From positions 1 through 37,242 of the forward strand of contig CABVRX010000032.1 of the NCBI GenBank assembly GCA_902500825.1: DNA of 37,242 bases. Direction: 5' to 3'. The position numbers were made by a program, and so were the translations under genes. The notes beneath the pieces are model-generated. The model was not told where the DNA came from, ran no database searches, and was given only the letters and a program-made list of their open reading frames with translations. The DNA is from an uncultured Nitrospira sp. GTDB lineage: Bacteria; Nitrospirota; Nitrospiria; Nitrospirales; Nitrospiraceae. Positions 1 to 9,123 of this stretch are shown piece by piece. The number at the start of each line of letters is the position of its first letter. Positions within the stretch are counted from its first letter, which is position 1.

Positions 1-155
1 CATGTGTGCCAACGTGATTAGGAGTCGCCCTGCCTTTGAGGTCCGCCGGTAAAGCACGTCCTGAAGAAGAACATCGGTTCTCCTCTGTGTCCTTATAATC
101 ATTGAAGTCATGACTATGTTTACCGGAGAGAGAATCTCTCTCAAGAGGTAACGGT

Positions 156-1679
156 TTGTCAGCTGAATTGCAAGAAAAGAAGTTAGAAAAGACGGATTTC
201 TCAAAGAAATCCCTTCACAGTGGCGCAATTTCCATTCTAGCACAGGCGATTAACACAGTTGTGCAGATCGGAGCAACCATCTGTCTCGCTCGGCTTCTGG
301 TGCCCGAAGATTTTGGTCTGGTTGCGATGGTCTCCGCCCTAACGGGATTCGCGAATGTGTTGATGGACCTCGGGACAAGGGATGCGACAGTACAAAGGCC
401 TCAGATTACTCAGGACGAGCTGAACGCATTATTCTGGTTGACGACAGGACTTGGTGCCCTATTTACCGGTTTGGTGCTGGCCGCTGCGCCATTTATTGGC
501 GAGTTCTATCAAGAAGAGCGCCTGGTCAGGATTGCCCAGTTCTGGGGGTTGACGTTTGTCTTTAACGCACTTTCATGCCAGCACACCGCGCTGCTTCGAA
601 GAAACTTGATGTTTCAGAAGATCGCCCTGATAGAAGTGGCAGCCAATGTTCTCGGAGCGGCAATTGCGATCGGGATGGCGTTTTCCGGAAGTGGGTATTG
701 GGCCATTGTCTTTCGGCCGCTTGCCAGTGCCTGCATAACGCTTGTCCTGATCTGGTTCAATTGTCGCTGGGTTCCAGGGTTGCCAGTATTCTCAAAAGAA
801 GTAAAAGAAACCGTAGGGTTTGGACTGAACATTACCGGTTTCACCATCACGGATTATCTTGCGCGAGCTGCCGACCGCGTTGGCCTCGGCTATACGGTAG
901 GAGCAAGAGAGCTAGGGCTCTACCATAATGCTTCGACGGTCTATGAAAATGCGCTTTCCGTCGTCACGCTGCCGTTACATTCCGTTGCCGTAGCCACGCT
1001 GAGCAAGTTGAGAGATAATTTAGAAGAGTTAAGACGAGCATGGTCCACTGCGCTATCGTCTCTCGCCTTCTTCGCAATGTTGGCATTCGTGATTCTTGCC
1101 GTGATAGGTCCGGATTTGATTGTGGTGTTATTAGGCGATAAATGGGCTGGCGCAGGCGTGCTCCTCACCTTATTGGCGCTCCGTGGCCCGGCGCAAGTTG
1201 TCGAACGCACGCTTGGCTGGTTGCATGTGGCGGCGGGTCGCGCTGATCGCTGGATGCGGTGGGGAGTGGTGAGCTGTGTCGTGCAAGTGACGGCTATATT
1301 GTGCGGGTTGCCATTCGGGGCGATAGGAGTCGCCACCTCCTATACGATATGCATGTATATTTTGTTTGTGCCAGCAATCGTCTATGCGGGGCAACCGCTT
1401 CAAATAGGCCTGCTGCACCTGATGCGAGCGATAGGGCCTCAATTGATCGGAGCTCTTGTGTCTGCAGCAGCGGGGTTCACGCTGCGGATGTACTATTTAT
1501 CGGACTCCCCGCCCTTCCAGCGCATGGCGACCCTCATTGTTACTTGCGGAATCGGATACATGATCGTAACTGTCGGAGTCTTCAGAATGACAAAACCGAT
1601 TGAGGTGGCAAATCGACTCCTCCGGGATGCCTTGCCTGTTAGGTTGTCAAGATTCTTGGGATCGAGTGCTGCTCACTAA
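156..1679 (+). CDS. Wzx-type oligosaccharide flippase (MOP superfamily)
   Basis: A 507-residue polytopic membrane protein with the hydrophobicity pattern and length of Wzx/RfbX-like polysaccharide flippases. Such proteins move lipid-linked repeat units across the inner membrane to the periplasm. The first hydrophobic segment lies near residues 24-45, with further paired helices through to about residue 480. An early motif, ARLLVPEDFGLVAMV, is typical of the lipopolysaccharide-biosynthesis flippase subgroup. The start is a TTG codon at 156, supported by an AAGAGG ribosome-binding site at 143-148; no better ATG lies upstream. It is the first gene visible here and is followed, after about 150 bases, by a glycosyltransferase. 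The family assignment is confident; the substrate cannot be read from the sequence. Confidence 0.9.
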   Translation: MSAELQEKKLEKTDFSKKSLHSGAISILAQAINTVVQIGATICLARLLVPEDFGLVAMVSALTGFANVLMDLGTRDATVQRPQITQDELNALFWLTTGLGALFTGLVLAAAPFIGEFYQEERLVRIAQFWGLTFVFNALSCQHTALLRRNLMFQKIALIEVAANVLGAAIAIGMAFSGSGYWAIVFRPLASACITLVLIWFNCRWVPGLPVFSKEVKETVGFGLNITGFTITDYLARAADRVGLGYTVGARELGLYHNASTVYENALSVVTLPLHSVAVATLSKLRDNLEELRRAWSTALSSLAFFAMLAFVILAVIGPDLIVVLLGDKWAGAGVLLTLLALRGPAQVVERTLGWLHVAAGRADRWMRWGVVSCVVQVTAILCGLPFGAIGVATSYTICMYILFVPAIVYAGQPLQIGLLHLMRAIGPQLIGALVSAAAGFTLRMYYLSDSPPFQRMATLIVTCGIGYMIVTVGVFRMTKPIEVANRLLRDALPVRLSRFLGSSAAH

Positions 1680-1830
1680 AAAAGCCACGGCTCCTTTGGT
1701 CGCGCAAAGTTGAGGGAGAATGTTTTTGCGGTGTTTGGCTCGAGCACGGAATCTGATCGTAAACTCGTACGAGGGTGACTCCAATTTTTTCTCCACGTCT
1801 GACTTTGTCAGATGAGAGGTTCGAGGGGCA

Positions 1831-2736
1831 ATGCTCAAGTATGTATTGATTACGCCCGCGCGAAATGAGGCCCAGTTCATCGAACGAGTGCTCCTATCTG
1901 TTGTAGTCCAAACTGTTCGCCCGCTGAAGTGGATTATTGTTAGCGATGGGTCTACTGACGGCACCGACGACATTGTGAAGCAGTTTGTCGCAACGGAACA
2001 ATGGATTGACCTTGTCCGAATGCCTGACAGGAGAGACCGGCATTTTGCCGCCAAGGTTCAGTGTTTTAACGCAGGGTATCAGCGGCTTGGCGAGTGTGCC
2101 TACGATATCATAGGGAATCTTGATGCCGATATTACCTTTGAAGAAGACTACTTCGAATTTCTTCTGGCGAAGTTTATCGACGACCAGCGCTTGGGAGTGG
2201 GTGGTACTCCATTTGTGGAGGGTGCAGAACGGTACGATTTTCGATTCTCAAGTAAGGATCATGTCTCCGGAGCTTGCCAACTGTTCCGCAGAGAGTGTTT
2301 TGAAGAAATCGGCGGGTATAGGCCGATCAAGGGTGGGGGGATCGATTGGGTTGCTGTGACAACGGCGAGAATGAAGGGATGGAAAACGAGAACCTTCACT
2401 GAACGAGTGTGCCAGCATCACAGGCCTATGGGCACTGCCTCAGTCGGTAAACTGAAAGCCTGGTATAACCTAGGCAGACAGGACTACTACCTCGGGGGCC
2501 ATTTCCTTTGGCAGCTGTTGCGATGCGGTCTGCAGATGAGAAACAAGCCTTATATATTTGGCGGCTTAGCATTGCTGGGAGGTTTTGTCTGGGGGTTCGC
2601 TACCAGAACAAAAAGGCCCATTGATCATGACCTGATCGAATTTCATCAAAGAGAGCAGATGCAAAGGTTGCGAGAATTTTTTGGAAAAATTCTCGCTGGG
2701 ATCACACTGTTGCCTGTAAAGGATCGAAGTAGCTAG
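1831..2736 (+). CDS. Glycosyltransferase family 2
   Basis: A 301-residue GT-A-fold glycosyltransferase that should transfer a sugar from a nucleotide donor to a growing lipid-linked glycan on the cytoplasmic side. The N-terminus carries the family motif TPARNEAQFIERVL, then SDGSTDGT near residues 36-43, and the metal/nucleotide site DAD in the NLDADI stretch. A C-terminal hydrophobic segment (FGGLALLGGFVWGF) may hold it to the membrane. The ATG at 1831 is preceded by a purine-rich GAGGGG site. Donor and acceptor specificity are not predictable. Confidence 0.9.
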   Translation: MLKYVLITPARNEAQFIERVLLSVVVQTVRPLKWIIVSDGSTDGTDDIVKQFVATEQWIDLVRMPDRRDRHFAAKVQCFNAGYQRLGECAYDIIGNLDADITFEEDYFEFLLAKFIDDQRLGVGGTPFVEGAERYDFRFSSKDHVSGACQLFRRECFEEIGGYRPIKGGGIDWVAVTTARMKGWKTRTFTERVCQHHRPMGTASVGKLKAWYNLGRQDYYLGGHFLWQLLRCGLQMRNKPYIFGGLALLGGFVWGFATRTKRPIDHDLIEFHQREQMQRLREFFGKILAGITLLPVKDRSS

Positions 2737-2970
2737 AAGCTGGAACGAATTCGGATCGAGTCCCGTCTCATCAAGCTTTCGTGGTCAGCCACAATCTTTG
2801 TTCTCCCGAAGCTCGCCCGCGGAGTCTATCTATACCTCAACATACCTCGACAAGCTCTTGGCATATCCATAACAATCAATCCGGCAATGTGTAAGGGTTT
2901 GTGTTATCGGCGACTTATGTTCCTGAAACATGGGCCGTGACCGGCAACTCATGAAAAGAGGAGTAAGGTT

Positions 2971-3705
2971 ATGAGCGGAAACGGAAGAGTAATGGTCATA
3001 GGGTTAGGGGAGGTTGGAAAACCTCTTCTTGAAGTACTCTCTAAACATTATGAGACTGTGGGAATCGACATCACGCCTCCGCTCGATTCACCTGAGTGCA
3101 TTGATGTCATGCACGTCTGCTATCCGTTCAGAATTCCGGACTTCGCGGGGCAAACTGTCCGATATATTCAACGGTTCAACCCAAGAATCACCGTTCTCAA
3201 CAGTACGGTGGCAGTAGGTACCACACGACTTATATCGGAGCAAGCCAATGCAAGGGTTGTGAACAGTCCGGTGCGTGGGAAACATATACGCATGGCGGCG
3301 GATCTCCTGCATTACGACAAGTTTGTGGGCGCTGCTGACACTGAGACTGCGGATCAGGTTGCAGGGCATTTTCAGGGAGCCGGCATGAGGACGAGAGTTC
3401 TGTCCTCACCTGAAGCGACCGAACTTGCCAAGCTGACAGAAACGACCTATTTTGGGGTGATGATCGCCTGGGCACAGGAAGTCGAAAGATATTGCGATCA
3501 GCTAGGTTTGAATTATGACGAAATTGTTTCGATATACGAAGAAGTTCCGTTCTTTCCTCGAGTCAAATATTTTCCCGGCGTCATCGGCGGGCATTGCGTC
3601 ATGAGCAACATCGAAATTCTGAGTCAGATCAACCGCTCGAACCTCCTGACGGCCATCGAATCCTCCAATCAACGAAAAGTAGAGCGCGAGATACGAAACG
3701 CGTGA
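2971..3705 (+). CDS. Short NDP-sugar/UDP-glucose dehydrogenase-like protein
   Basis: A 244-residue protein related to the UDP-glucose/GDP-mannose 6-dehydrogenase family, which oxidises the C6 alcohol of a nucleotide sugar to an acid. It has the N-terminal NAD-binding fold with GLGEVGKP near residues 11-18. A central helical region contains ELAKLTETTY, and a GGHC motif puts a cysteine at residue 209 where the family keeps its catalytic Cys. Family members usually run to about 430 residues; here the C-terminal UDP-binding domain is absent. No remnant of that domain follows in the 67 bases before the next gene, so the short form looks natural rather than freshly truncated. An AAAAGAGGAG site precedes the ATG. 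It may be a divergent dehydrogenase using another substrate; its exact reaction is open. Confidence 0.75.
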   Translation: MSGNGRVMVIGLGEVGKPLLEVLSKHYETVGIDITPPLDSPECIDVMHVCYPFRIPDFAGQTVRYIQRFNPRITVLNSTVAVGTTRLISEQANARVVNSPVRGKHIRMAADLLHYDKFVGAADTETADQVAGHFQGAGMRTRVLSSPEATELAKLTETTYFGVMIAWAQEVERYCDQLGLNYDEIVSIYEEVPFFPRVKYFPGVIGGHCVMSNIEILSQINRSNLLTAIESSNQRKVEREIRNA

Positions 3706-3772
3706 GTGTTTTGCGGCGAGGACATGCCGATGGATGTGCCTCAGGAAATACAGTAACTGAAGTGTTCACACG

Positions 3773-5053
3773 ATGAAGTTGAGATCAGTCGAGCGAGATG
3801 CTTCACCTCCGCGCCCGACCCACACGCAGAAGGCCGGCAATTCGGATGCGTCTCGTCTGATAGGAAAACGGATGGCCGTTGTGTCATTTTCCTCCTTTCC
3901 CGGTGATCCACGACCTCGAAGGGCGGCAGAAGCCTTTATGGATGCAGGTATGGATGTGGAGGTGATTTGCTTGGCGGATCCGGGGGTTCCCAAGAAAGAC
4001 ACATTCAAACGAATAAAGATCGACCGAATAGGCATTGAAAAGTTGCGAAATTCGAAGCTCGGCTATGTGTTCCAATATTGTGCCTTCATTCTGGTCGTAT
4101 TCGCGATGCTCACGCTGCGTTTCCCAACGAGACGCTACCATGTTGTGCATATACATAATATGCCCGACGTGCTGGTTTTTGCAGCGCTGGTTCCAAAGTT
4201 GTTTGGAGCCAAGGTGATATTGGATTTGCACGACCCTATGCCGGAACTCATGATGACGATCTTCAATGTGGGAAAAGAAAGCTGGGCTGTAAAAATAACT
4301 ACATTCTTGGAGAAGTGGAGTATCGTCTTCGCAGACATGGTGGTCACGGTAAACCGGACATGTGAAGAGTTATTTGCTTCGAGAAGTGGTGGGGCCTCAA
4401 AGATATCCGTTGTGATGAATACCCCAAACGAACAAATCTTCAGATACTCCCCTGCGAAACTCGATGATGCGCGAGTGCTAAGGGCAGGTAAACCGTTCGT
4501 GATCATGTATCACGGAACACTGGTTGAGCGGAATGGTCTCGACCTTGCTGTCGAAGCTCTGGCAAAAATTAGACGGTCTGTTCCCGATGCAGAGTTGAGG
4601 GTATACGGTCCCAGGACGTCCTTCCTGGACAAGGTCTTGCACGGCCTTCCCGAGAAGGAGTTAGAGAAGGCTGTACGCTATCTGGGGCCCCGGACATTGG
4701 AAGAACTTGTACAAGCCATTGCGGAATGTAATGTGGGGGTCATCCCGAACAAAAGGAGCATCTTCACGGAAATCAACACTCCGACGAGAATCTTTGAGTA
4801 CCTGGCCTTGGGAAAGCCAGTTGTGGCTCCGAGTGCCAACGGAATTGAGGCGTATTTTGACCAGGACTCCTTGGTGTTATTTGAGTTGGGCAATATTGAT
4901 GATCTTGCCATGAAGCTTCACTGGGTTGCTACCCACCCAAGAGAAGCTATTGAAACAACGAAACGTGGACAAGCCATCTATAAAAAGCATGTCTGGAGTA
5001 GAGAGAAAGAAAAGTTGCTTGGGCTCACGGCAGCACTTTTACGACATGGATAA
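3773..5053 (+). CDS. Glycosyltransferase family 4 (GT-B fold)
   Basis: A 426-residue GT-B glycosyltransferase. The N-terminal acceptor domain includes VVHIHNMPDVLVFAAL. The C-terminal donor domain carries YHGTLVERNGLDLAVEAL and the E-x7-E-type region NTPTRIFEYLALGKPVVAP, the usual nucleotide-sugar contacts of GT4 enzymes. The first 33 residues are charged and poorly conserved-looking, so translation could instead begin at the ATG at 3872 (MAVVSFSS). I kept 3773 because neither start has a strong ribosome-binding site. It sits between the short sugar dehydrogenase and the alpha/alpha-barrel protein, in line with a glycan-assembly role. The linkage formed is unknown. Confidence 0.88.
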   Translation: MKLRSVERDASPPRPTHTQKAGNSDASRLIGKRMAVVSFSSFPGDPRPRRAAEAFMDAGMDVEVICLADPGVPKKDTFKRIKIDRIGIEKLRNSKLGYVFQYCAFILVVFAMLTLRFPTRRYHVVHIHNMPDVLVFAALVPKLFGAKVILDLHDPMPELMMTIFNVGKESWAVKITTFLEKWSIVFADMVVTVNRTCEELFASRSGGASKISVVMNTPNEQIFRYSPAKLDDARVLRAGKPFVIMYHGTLVERNGLDLAVEALAKIRRSVPDAELRVYGPRTSFLDKVLHGLPEKELEKAVRYLGPRTLEELVQAIAECNVGVIPNKRSIFTEINTPTRIFEYLALGKPVVAPSANGIEAYFDQDSLVLFELGNIDDLAMKLHWVATHPREAIETTKRGQAIYKKHVWSREKEKLLGLTAALLRHG

Positions 5054-5069
5054 GGGGAAATAAATCGTC

Positions 5070-6299
5070 ATGATCGATCTTGTGGATGAGCCCTCCAAAG
5101 CGACGATGATTCGGTTAGTTGGTGAGGAGTCAATCTCTTCCGAGGAAATACGGCGAAGCGTGTCGACGGTTCAGGAATGGGTGGAGGGACAAGGGTATCG
5201 TGGGTATGAGCCGTTTGACGGATTGTCATCCTGGCTTCGATCGTTGACATTCAGCACGCTTTTGGGCGATCGACTTCTCCAGCAACTGATTCGTCAGTCT
5301 CCTCTGAATCTCCGACCGCTACTGGGGGTGAAGCCAAAGGATTCAACAAAGGGACGTGGATATATGACGTCAGGGTATGTCCTTCTCTATCAGTTGACGA
5401 AGCGGCAGGAGTATCTCGATAAGGCGATCGAGTGCTTGAAATGGCTTGATAAGCACAAAGTAGAGCGATTTCCGAATCATAGCTGGAGCAATCATTTTTC
5501 CTTTGCGTCGCGATCGGGTCGATATACCCACAACGACCCCATCATCGTATGGACCGCCTTGATCGGTCATGCCTATATCGATGCGTTTGAAGTAACAAGG
5601 TATGAGTGGCTCTTGCAAGTCGCAGACAGCGCGTGCAACTGGATTCTCGGACTGCCGCGAGAACAAACCGAGAGAGGAGATTGCATCAGTTACATGGCCC
5701 ATCTGCAGAGTTCCATCCACAATGCCAATATGCTCGGGAGTGGACTTTTGGCTCGAACGGCCAAGTATACGGGCAGTCAAGAATGTAGACGAGTAGCTCG
5801 TCAAGCCATGGAATATAGTTGTTCTCGCCAGCGGCTGGATGGATCGTGGTGGTATGCGGAGACCCCCGAACATCACTGGATCGATAATTTTCACACTGGA
5901 TATAACTTGGACGGTCTCAAGCATTACGCCGATTCGACAGGGGACCAATCGTATCGGCAGAGTTTCGAGAAGGGGTTGACCTATTACAAAGCCAATTTCT
6001 TTGAGCCGAATGGAAGACCAAAGTACTATCACTCGCGAGCGTATCCGATCGATATTCAATGCGCGGCGCAGGCGATTGATACATTGGCGTTTGTGTCGGA
6101 TGAGGACCCGGATTCGTTGGCGCTCAGTCGGCTAGTAACGGCCTGGACGATTCGTCACATGCAGGATAAGCAGGGGTATTTTTATTACAGACAGTACCCC
6201 TTGATGATGGCAAAAACCCCAATGCTCCATTGGGGACAGGCCACGATGTTTAGAGCGCTTGCACAACTTCTATACCGAATGACAGCTATCGCCTCATAG
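5070..6299 (+). CDS. Alpha/alpha-barrel sugar-active protein (six-hairpin-like)
   Basis: A 409-residue soluble protein with no signal peptide. Repeated amphipathic helices and aromatic-rich segments (VEGQGYRGYEPFDGL near 35-50, RLDGSWWYAETPEHHWIDNF in the second half) resemble alpha/alpha-toroid glycosidases and uronyl-modifying proteins found in polysaccharide loci. Homologues in such loci are often annotated only as polysaccharide biosynthesis or hypothetical proteins, and I cannot identify catalytic residues with certainty. It begins 16 bases after the GT4 gene, with AAGGGGA at 5052-5058. It is followed 32 bases later by a deacetylase, so it probably belongs to the same transcript. It could be a cytoplasmic quality-control or repeat-unit-modifying enzyme; the function is inferred from fold and context only. 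Confidence 0.6.
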   Translation: MIDLVDEPSKATMIRLVGEESISSEEIRRSVSTVQEWVEGQGYRGYEPFDGLSSWLRSLTFSTLLGDRLLQQLIRQSPLNLRPLLGVKPKDSTKGRGYMTSGYVLLYQLTKRQEYLDKAIECLKWLDKHKVERFPNHSWSNHFSFASRSGRYTHNDPIIVWTALIGHAYIDAFEVTRYEWLLQVADSACNWILGLPREQTERGDCISYMAHLQSSIHNANMLGSGLLARTAKYTGSQECRRVARQAMEYSCSRQRLDGSWWYAETPEHHWIDNFHTGYNLDGLKHYADSTGDQSYRQSFEKGLTYYKANFFEPNGRPKYYHSRAYPIDIQCAAQAIDTLAFVSDEDPDSLALSRLVTAWTIRHMQDKQGYFYYRQYPLMMAKTPMLHWGQATMFRALAQLLYRMTAIAS

Positions 6300-6331
6300 C
6301 CAGAATCTCATTTTCTAAATTCCATATCCAA

Positions 6332-8002
6332 ATGATTGGCGTAGTAGCTTATCCAGAAGAAACCGAACTGGTTCAGGAGTTCTTTGAACTATTCAAAACG
6401 CCATGGGAGTTTTACAGGACGACCGGGTCATATGATGTGGTGCTGTATGCGAGAGAAGATGCAGATGTTGCTGATAAAGCTGCCCCTCTCATTATCATTT
6501 ACGGTGGGGGTCAGACGATCTTCGACAATGCGAATTCGTTTCAAGTTACTCTGCACGAAAAATGGAAGACTCTCTTATACAAAGGGCAACGGTTACCGCT
6601 TTATGGAGATCTCGTTGCGTTTTCGAACAAGGATGAAGGCGTGCTGCATCACGAAGAATCGGGTTTGCCGGCGGGAATTATCGAAAAACGAGATGCGTAT
6701 ACTTTGGCTCGAATCGGCTATGACATTTTCCGGGAGATGCGAGTTTTGCTCTCGGAGGGGCAGCCGACTCAGAACGCCGGTATTCCAACATTGGAAATTC
6801 ATATCGCTGTCCTGCGCGATATGATGATCAGGTTTGGTGTTCCATTTCTTGAGGTCCCGCCGGTACCCCCAAGCTATACTTTCATGGCTTGCCTATCCCA
6901 TGACATCGACCACCCATTGATTCGTGCGCATAAATGGGATCGGACCATGTTCGGATTCTTGTACAGAGCCCTTCTCGGTTCGATTTGTGATGTGTTGAAA
7001 GGTCGAAGAGATGTTCATCATATCTTCAAGAATTGGGCGGCAGTCGTGAGATTGCCGTTTGTCTATCTCGGTGTGGCCAAAGACTTCTGGTACGAATTTG
7101 ATCGGTATCTGGACATTGAGGGAGATTCGGAATCTACCTTCTACGTGTTGCCGTTTAAGAATCAGCCGGGACAGGATGAATCAGGCTCTGCTCCGAAATC
7201 CAGAGCATCGGGCTATGCTGCGGTGGATATTGCTGAACGGCTCCGCCAATTGGTGGATGCGGGTCGGGAAGTGGGGCTTCACGGGATCGACGCATGGACT
7301 GATAGTTGTCAAGGTGAGAAGGAACAAAACGAAATTGTTCGAATTACCTGCGTGCAGAATATCGGTGTACGGATGCACTGGCTCTATTTTGACAAAGACA
7401 CGCCTGCAGTCTTGGAGAAAGCTGGGTTCACTTATGACTCAACCTTTGGCTATAACGAAACAGTCGGGTATCGTGGAGGGACCCTGCAGGCATTCAAGTG
7501 GTTAGGGGCAACCAAATTACTGGAACTCCCCCTTCACATTATGGACACGGCATTATTCTATCCCGCGTATCTCCACCTTACTCCTGAGGAAGCAGAAGGA
7601 CGGATTTCCCAGTTTATTGCTGATGCGCTCAAATATGGCGGCGTCATCACGATTAATTGGCATGACCGAAGCCTCATGCCTGAACGGCTTTGGGACGATG
7701 TCTATATCGGATTGATACACGATCTGAAGGCCAAAGGATGTTGGTGCACCAGCGCAGAGCGGATCGTGTCCTGGTTTCAGGCTCGACGATCAGTGGTGTT
7801 CCAAAGGGACGAGCATTGGGTTGACATACAACTACGAAGTCAGGATATGGATTCGAATGGACGCGTCCCACAATGTAGAGTCAGAGCCTATAATTGGAAT
7901 GGAGTCATAGGAACTTGCTCAGAACCATGTGGGGACATTCTCCTTACTGCCGATAAGCCCGTCCGTGTTCATTTGCATGGTGGTGTCGCGCCTAGTCTGT
8001 GA
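6332..8002 (+). CDS. Polysaccharide deacetylase family protein with N-terminal extension
   Basis: A 556-residue protein whose middle part is a NodB-type carbohydrate deacetylase/esterase domain. The metal-binding start of the domain is seen in SHDIDHP, with Asp191 and Asp193, and a later EVGLHGIDAW segment supplies further candidate His/Asp ligands. About 180 residues precede the catalytic domain, as in deacetylases with a DUF7033-like N-terminus. A beta-rich tail of roughly 70 residues follows it. There is no signal peptide, so it may act in the cytoplasm on lipid-linked sugars. It starts 32 bases after the previous gene, and the IS30 element begins about 70 bases after its stop. The family is clear; the substrate is not. 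Confidence 0.8.
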   Translation: MIGVVAYPEETELVQEFFELFKTPWEFYRTTGSYDVVLYAREDADVADKAAPLIIIYGGGQTIFDNANSFQVTLHEKWKTLLYKGQRLPLYGDLVAFSNKDEGVLHHEESGLPAGIIEKRDAYTLARIGYDIFREMRVLLSEGQPTQNAGIPTLEIHIAVLRDMMIRFGVPFLEVPPVPPSYTFMACLSHDIDHPLIRAHKWDRTMFGFLYRALLGSICDVLKGRRDVHHIFKNWAAVVRLPFVYLGVAKDFWYEFDRYLDIEGDSESTFYVLPFKNQPGQDESGSAPKSRASGYAAVDIAERLRQLVDAGREVGLHGIDAWTDSCQGEKEQNEIVRITCVQNIGVRMHWLYFDKDTPAVLEKAGFTYDSTFGYNETVGYRGGTLQAFKWLGATKLLELPLHIMDTALFYPAYLHLTPEEAEGRISQFIADALKYGGVITINWHDRSLMPERLWDDVYIGLIHDLKAKGCWCTSAERIVSWFQARRSVVFQRDEHWVDIQLRSQDMDSNGRVPQCRVRAYNWNGVIGTCSEPCGDILLTADKPVRVHLHGGVAPSL

Positions 8003-8070
8003 GTGCCGTTTCTGCGCAGACCGCTCCGGTGCTCGTCGCATTCCTATAGACATGGAAGTGGGATTGTGCA

Positions 8071-8090
8071 TTCAAGATCCTAGTGCAACA
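8071..8090 (+). repeat. Left terminal inverted repeat of the IS30 element
   Basis: This 20-bp end matches the reverse complement of 9095-9114 at 18 of 20 positions, with an uninterrupted shared core CTAGTGCAACA. The transposase stop codon (8080-8082) is embedded in it. Confidence 0.85.
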
Positions 8091-9056
8091 GTTGGTGAAA
8101 GGCATGAGCCGGACTGTGCCAGTTGAGAATCTTCCTCGGTCGATCGTTAAGCATTGTCTGGACGCGCTTGATCTCGCGCCGTGAAACACAATGGCACTGA
8201 GTGCCTGCGGGAAAGAATTGTCGCAGCAAGCCGTTCGTGTTCTCGTTCGTGCCTCGCTCCCAGGGACACTGAGGATGGGTGAAGTAGACCTTCATTTTTG
8301 TCTGTTTCGTGAACAATCGATGCTCGCGCATTTCCTGACCCTGGTCGTACGTGAGGGAGCGCCGGAGTTGGGCGGGCAGCGTCCGCACTTCCCGCGCGAA
8401 AGCCCGCCGCACGGCGGTCGCGTCCTTAGCCTTCAACGGCACCAGCAGCGTAAATCGGGTGGTGCGTTCCACCAGCGTCCCGAGCGCCGACGCGTTGGCA
8501 TGGCCCACGAGCAAGTCGCCCTCCCAATGGCCCGGTACCGTGCGATCGGCGACCTCAGCCGGCCGCTCGTCAATGCTCACAATGTCCTGAACCGGCCGCG
8601 ACGAGCGGCGGATCTTGTGGGGCCGACGGAAGCGGTGGCGGCGCCGCAGATAGCGGGCCAGCTCGTGCTTGAACGCACCGCGCGGCAGCACATATAGAGA
8701 GGTATAGATCGCTTCGTGCGAGATCCGCATGGTCGGGTCTTGAGGATACCGCTGGAGCAACCCGTGGGCAATCTGTTCGGGCGACCAGCGCTGGGCCAGC
8801 AATGCCAATACGGCCCGGCGGAGCCGGGGATGGACCGCGAGCTTGCGAGACTTCCGTGGGCGATGAGCCCACCGTTGGGCCTGCTGGTGGGCCGAGACGG
8901 CTCGATAGGTAACGGGGCAGGCGCGGTGGCGGGCGAGTTCACGCGACACCGTGCTCGTTGCAGCGCTCGAGCCGTGGCCCGCAGGCTATGCTCGGCAGCC
9001 AACATCCGACTGAGTTCTTCACGCTCCATAAGGGTCAGACGTCGGTAGGAGACCAT
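8080..9056 (-). pseudogene. IS30-family transposase, frameshifted
   Basis: Reading leftwards from the ATG at 9056 (AAGGAG site just upstream), the first 35-40 residues give the IS30 N-terminal helix-turn-helix (YRRLTLMEREELSRML, then ATARALQRA). The frame is then lost near 8950. The rest continues in another frame from VSRELARHR and covers the whole catalytic domain: GHWEGDLLVG, LTYDQGQEMREHR and NENTNGLLRQFFP supply the two Asp and the Glu of the DDE triad. The expected sequence at the junction would be QRAPSTVSRE; the DNA is 7 bases short, consistent with loss of one copy of a CGAGCAC tandem repeat. Full activity would need frameshifting or a complete copy elsewhere. Confidence 0.85.
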
Positions 9057-9094
9057 GTGCAACTCCTTCGCTCCTGGATTCCTCAGGATACTGG

Positions 9095-9114
9095 TGTTGC
9101 ACTAGAACCTTGAA
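9095..9114 (-). repeat. Right terminal inverted repeat of the IS30 element
   Basis: Partner of the repeat at 8071-8090; it lies about 40 bases upstream of the transposase start. It ends ten bases before the first ATG of the following glycosyltransferase gene, so the insertion has replaced or displaced that gene's native leader. Confidence 0.85.
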
Positions 9115-9123
9115 CCCGCAGAT

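Larger units (their letters stand above)
8071..9114. mobile_element. IS30-family insertion sequence
   Basis: A 1.04-kb insertion sequence bounded by imperfect 20-bp terminal inverted repeats (18/20 identical) at 8071-8090 and 9095-9114. It contains one minus-strand IS30-type transposase with the DDE residues. The transposase stop codon lies inside the left repeat, a compact arrangement. It is the only minus-strand coding unit in the window and separates the deacetylase from the next glycosyltransferase. I see no convincing target-site duplication at the flanks (GCA on the left, CCC on the right), so the exact ends may be off by a few bases or the flanks may have changed. Confidence 0.88.

Noticed and set aside
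5370..6059. A 229-codon minus-strand open frame
   Set aside because: Antisense to the alpha/alpha-barrel gene, with low-complexity composition and no motif.
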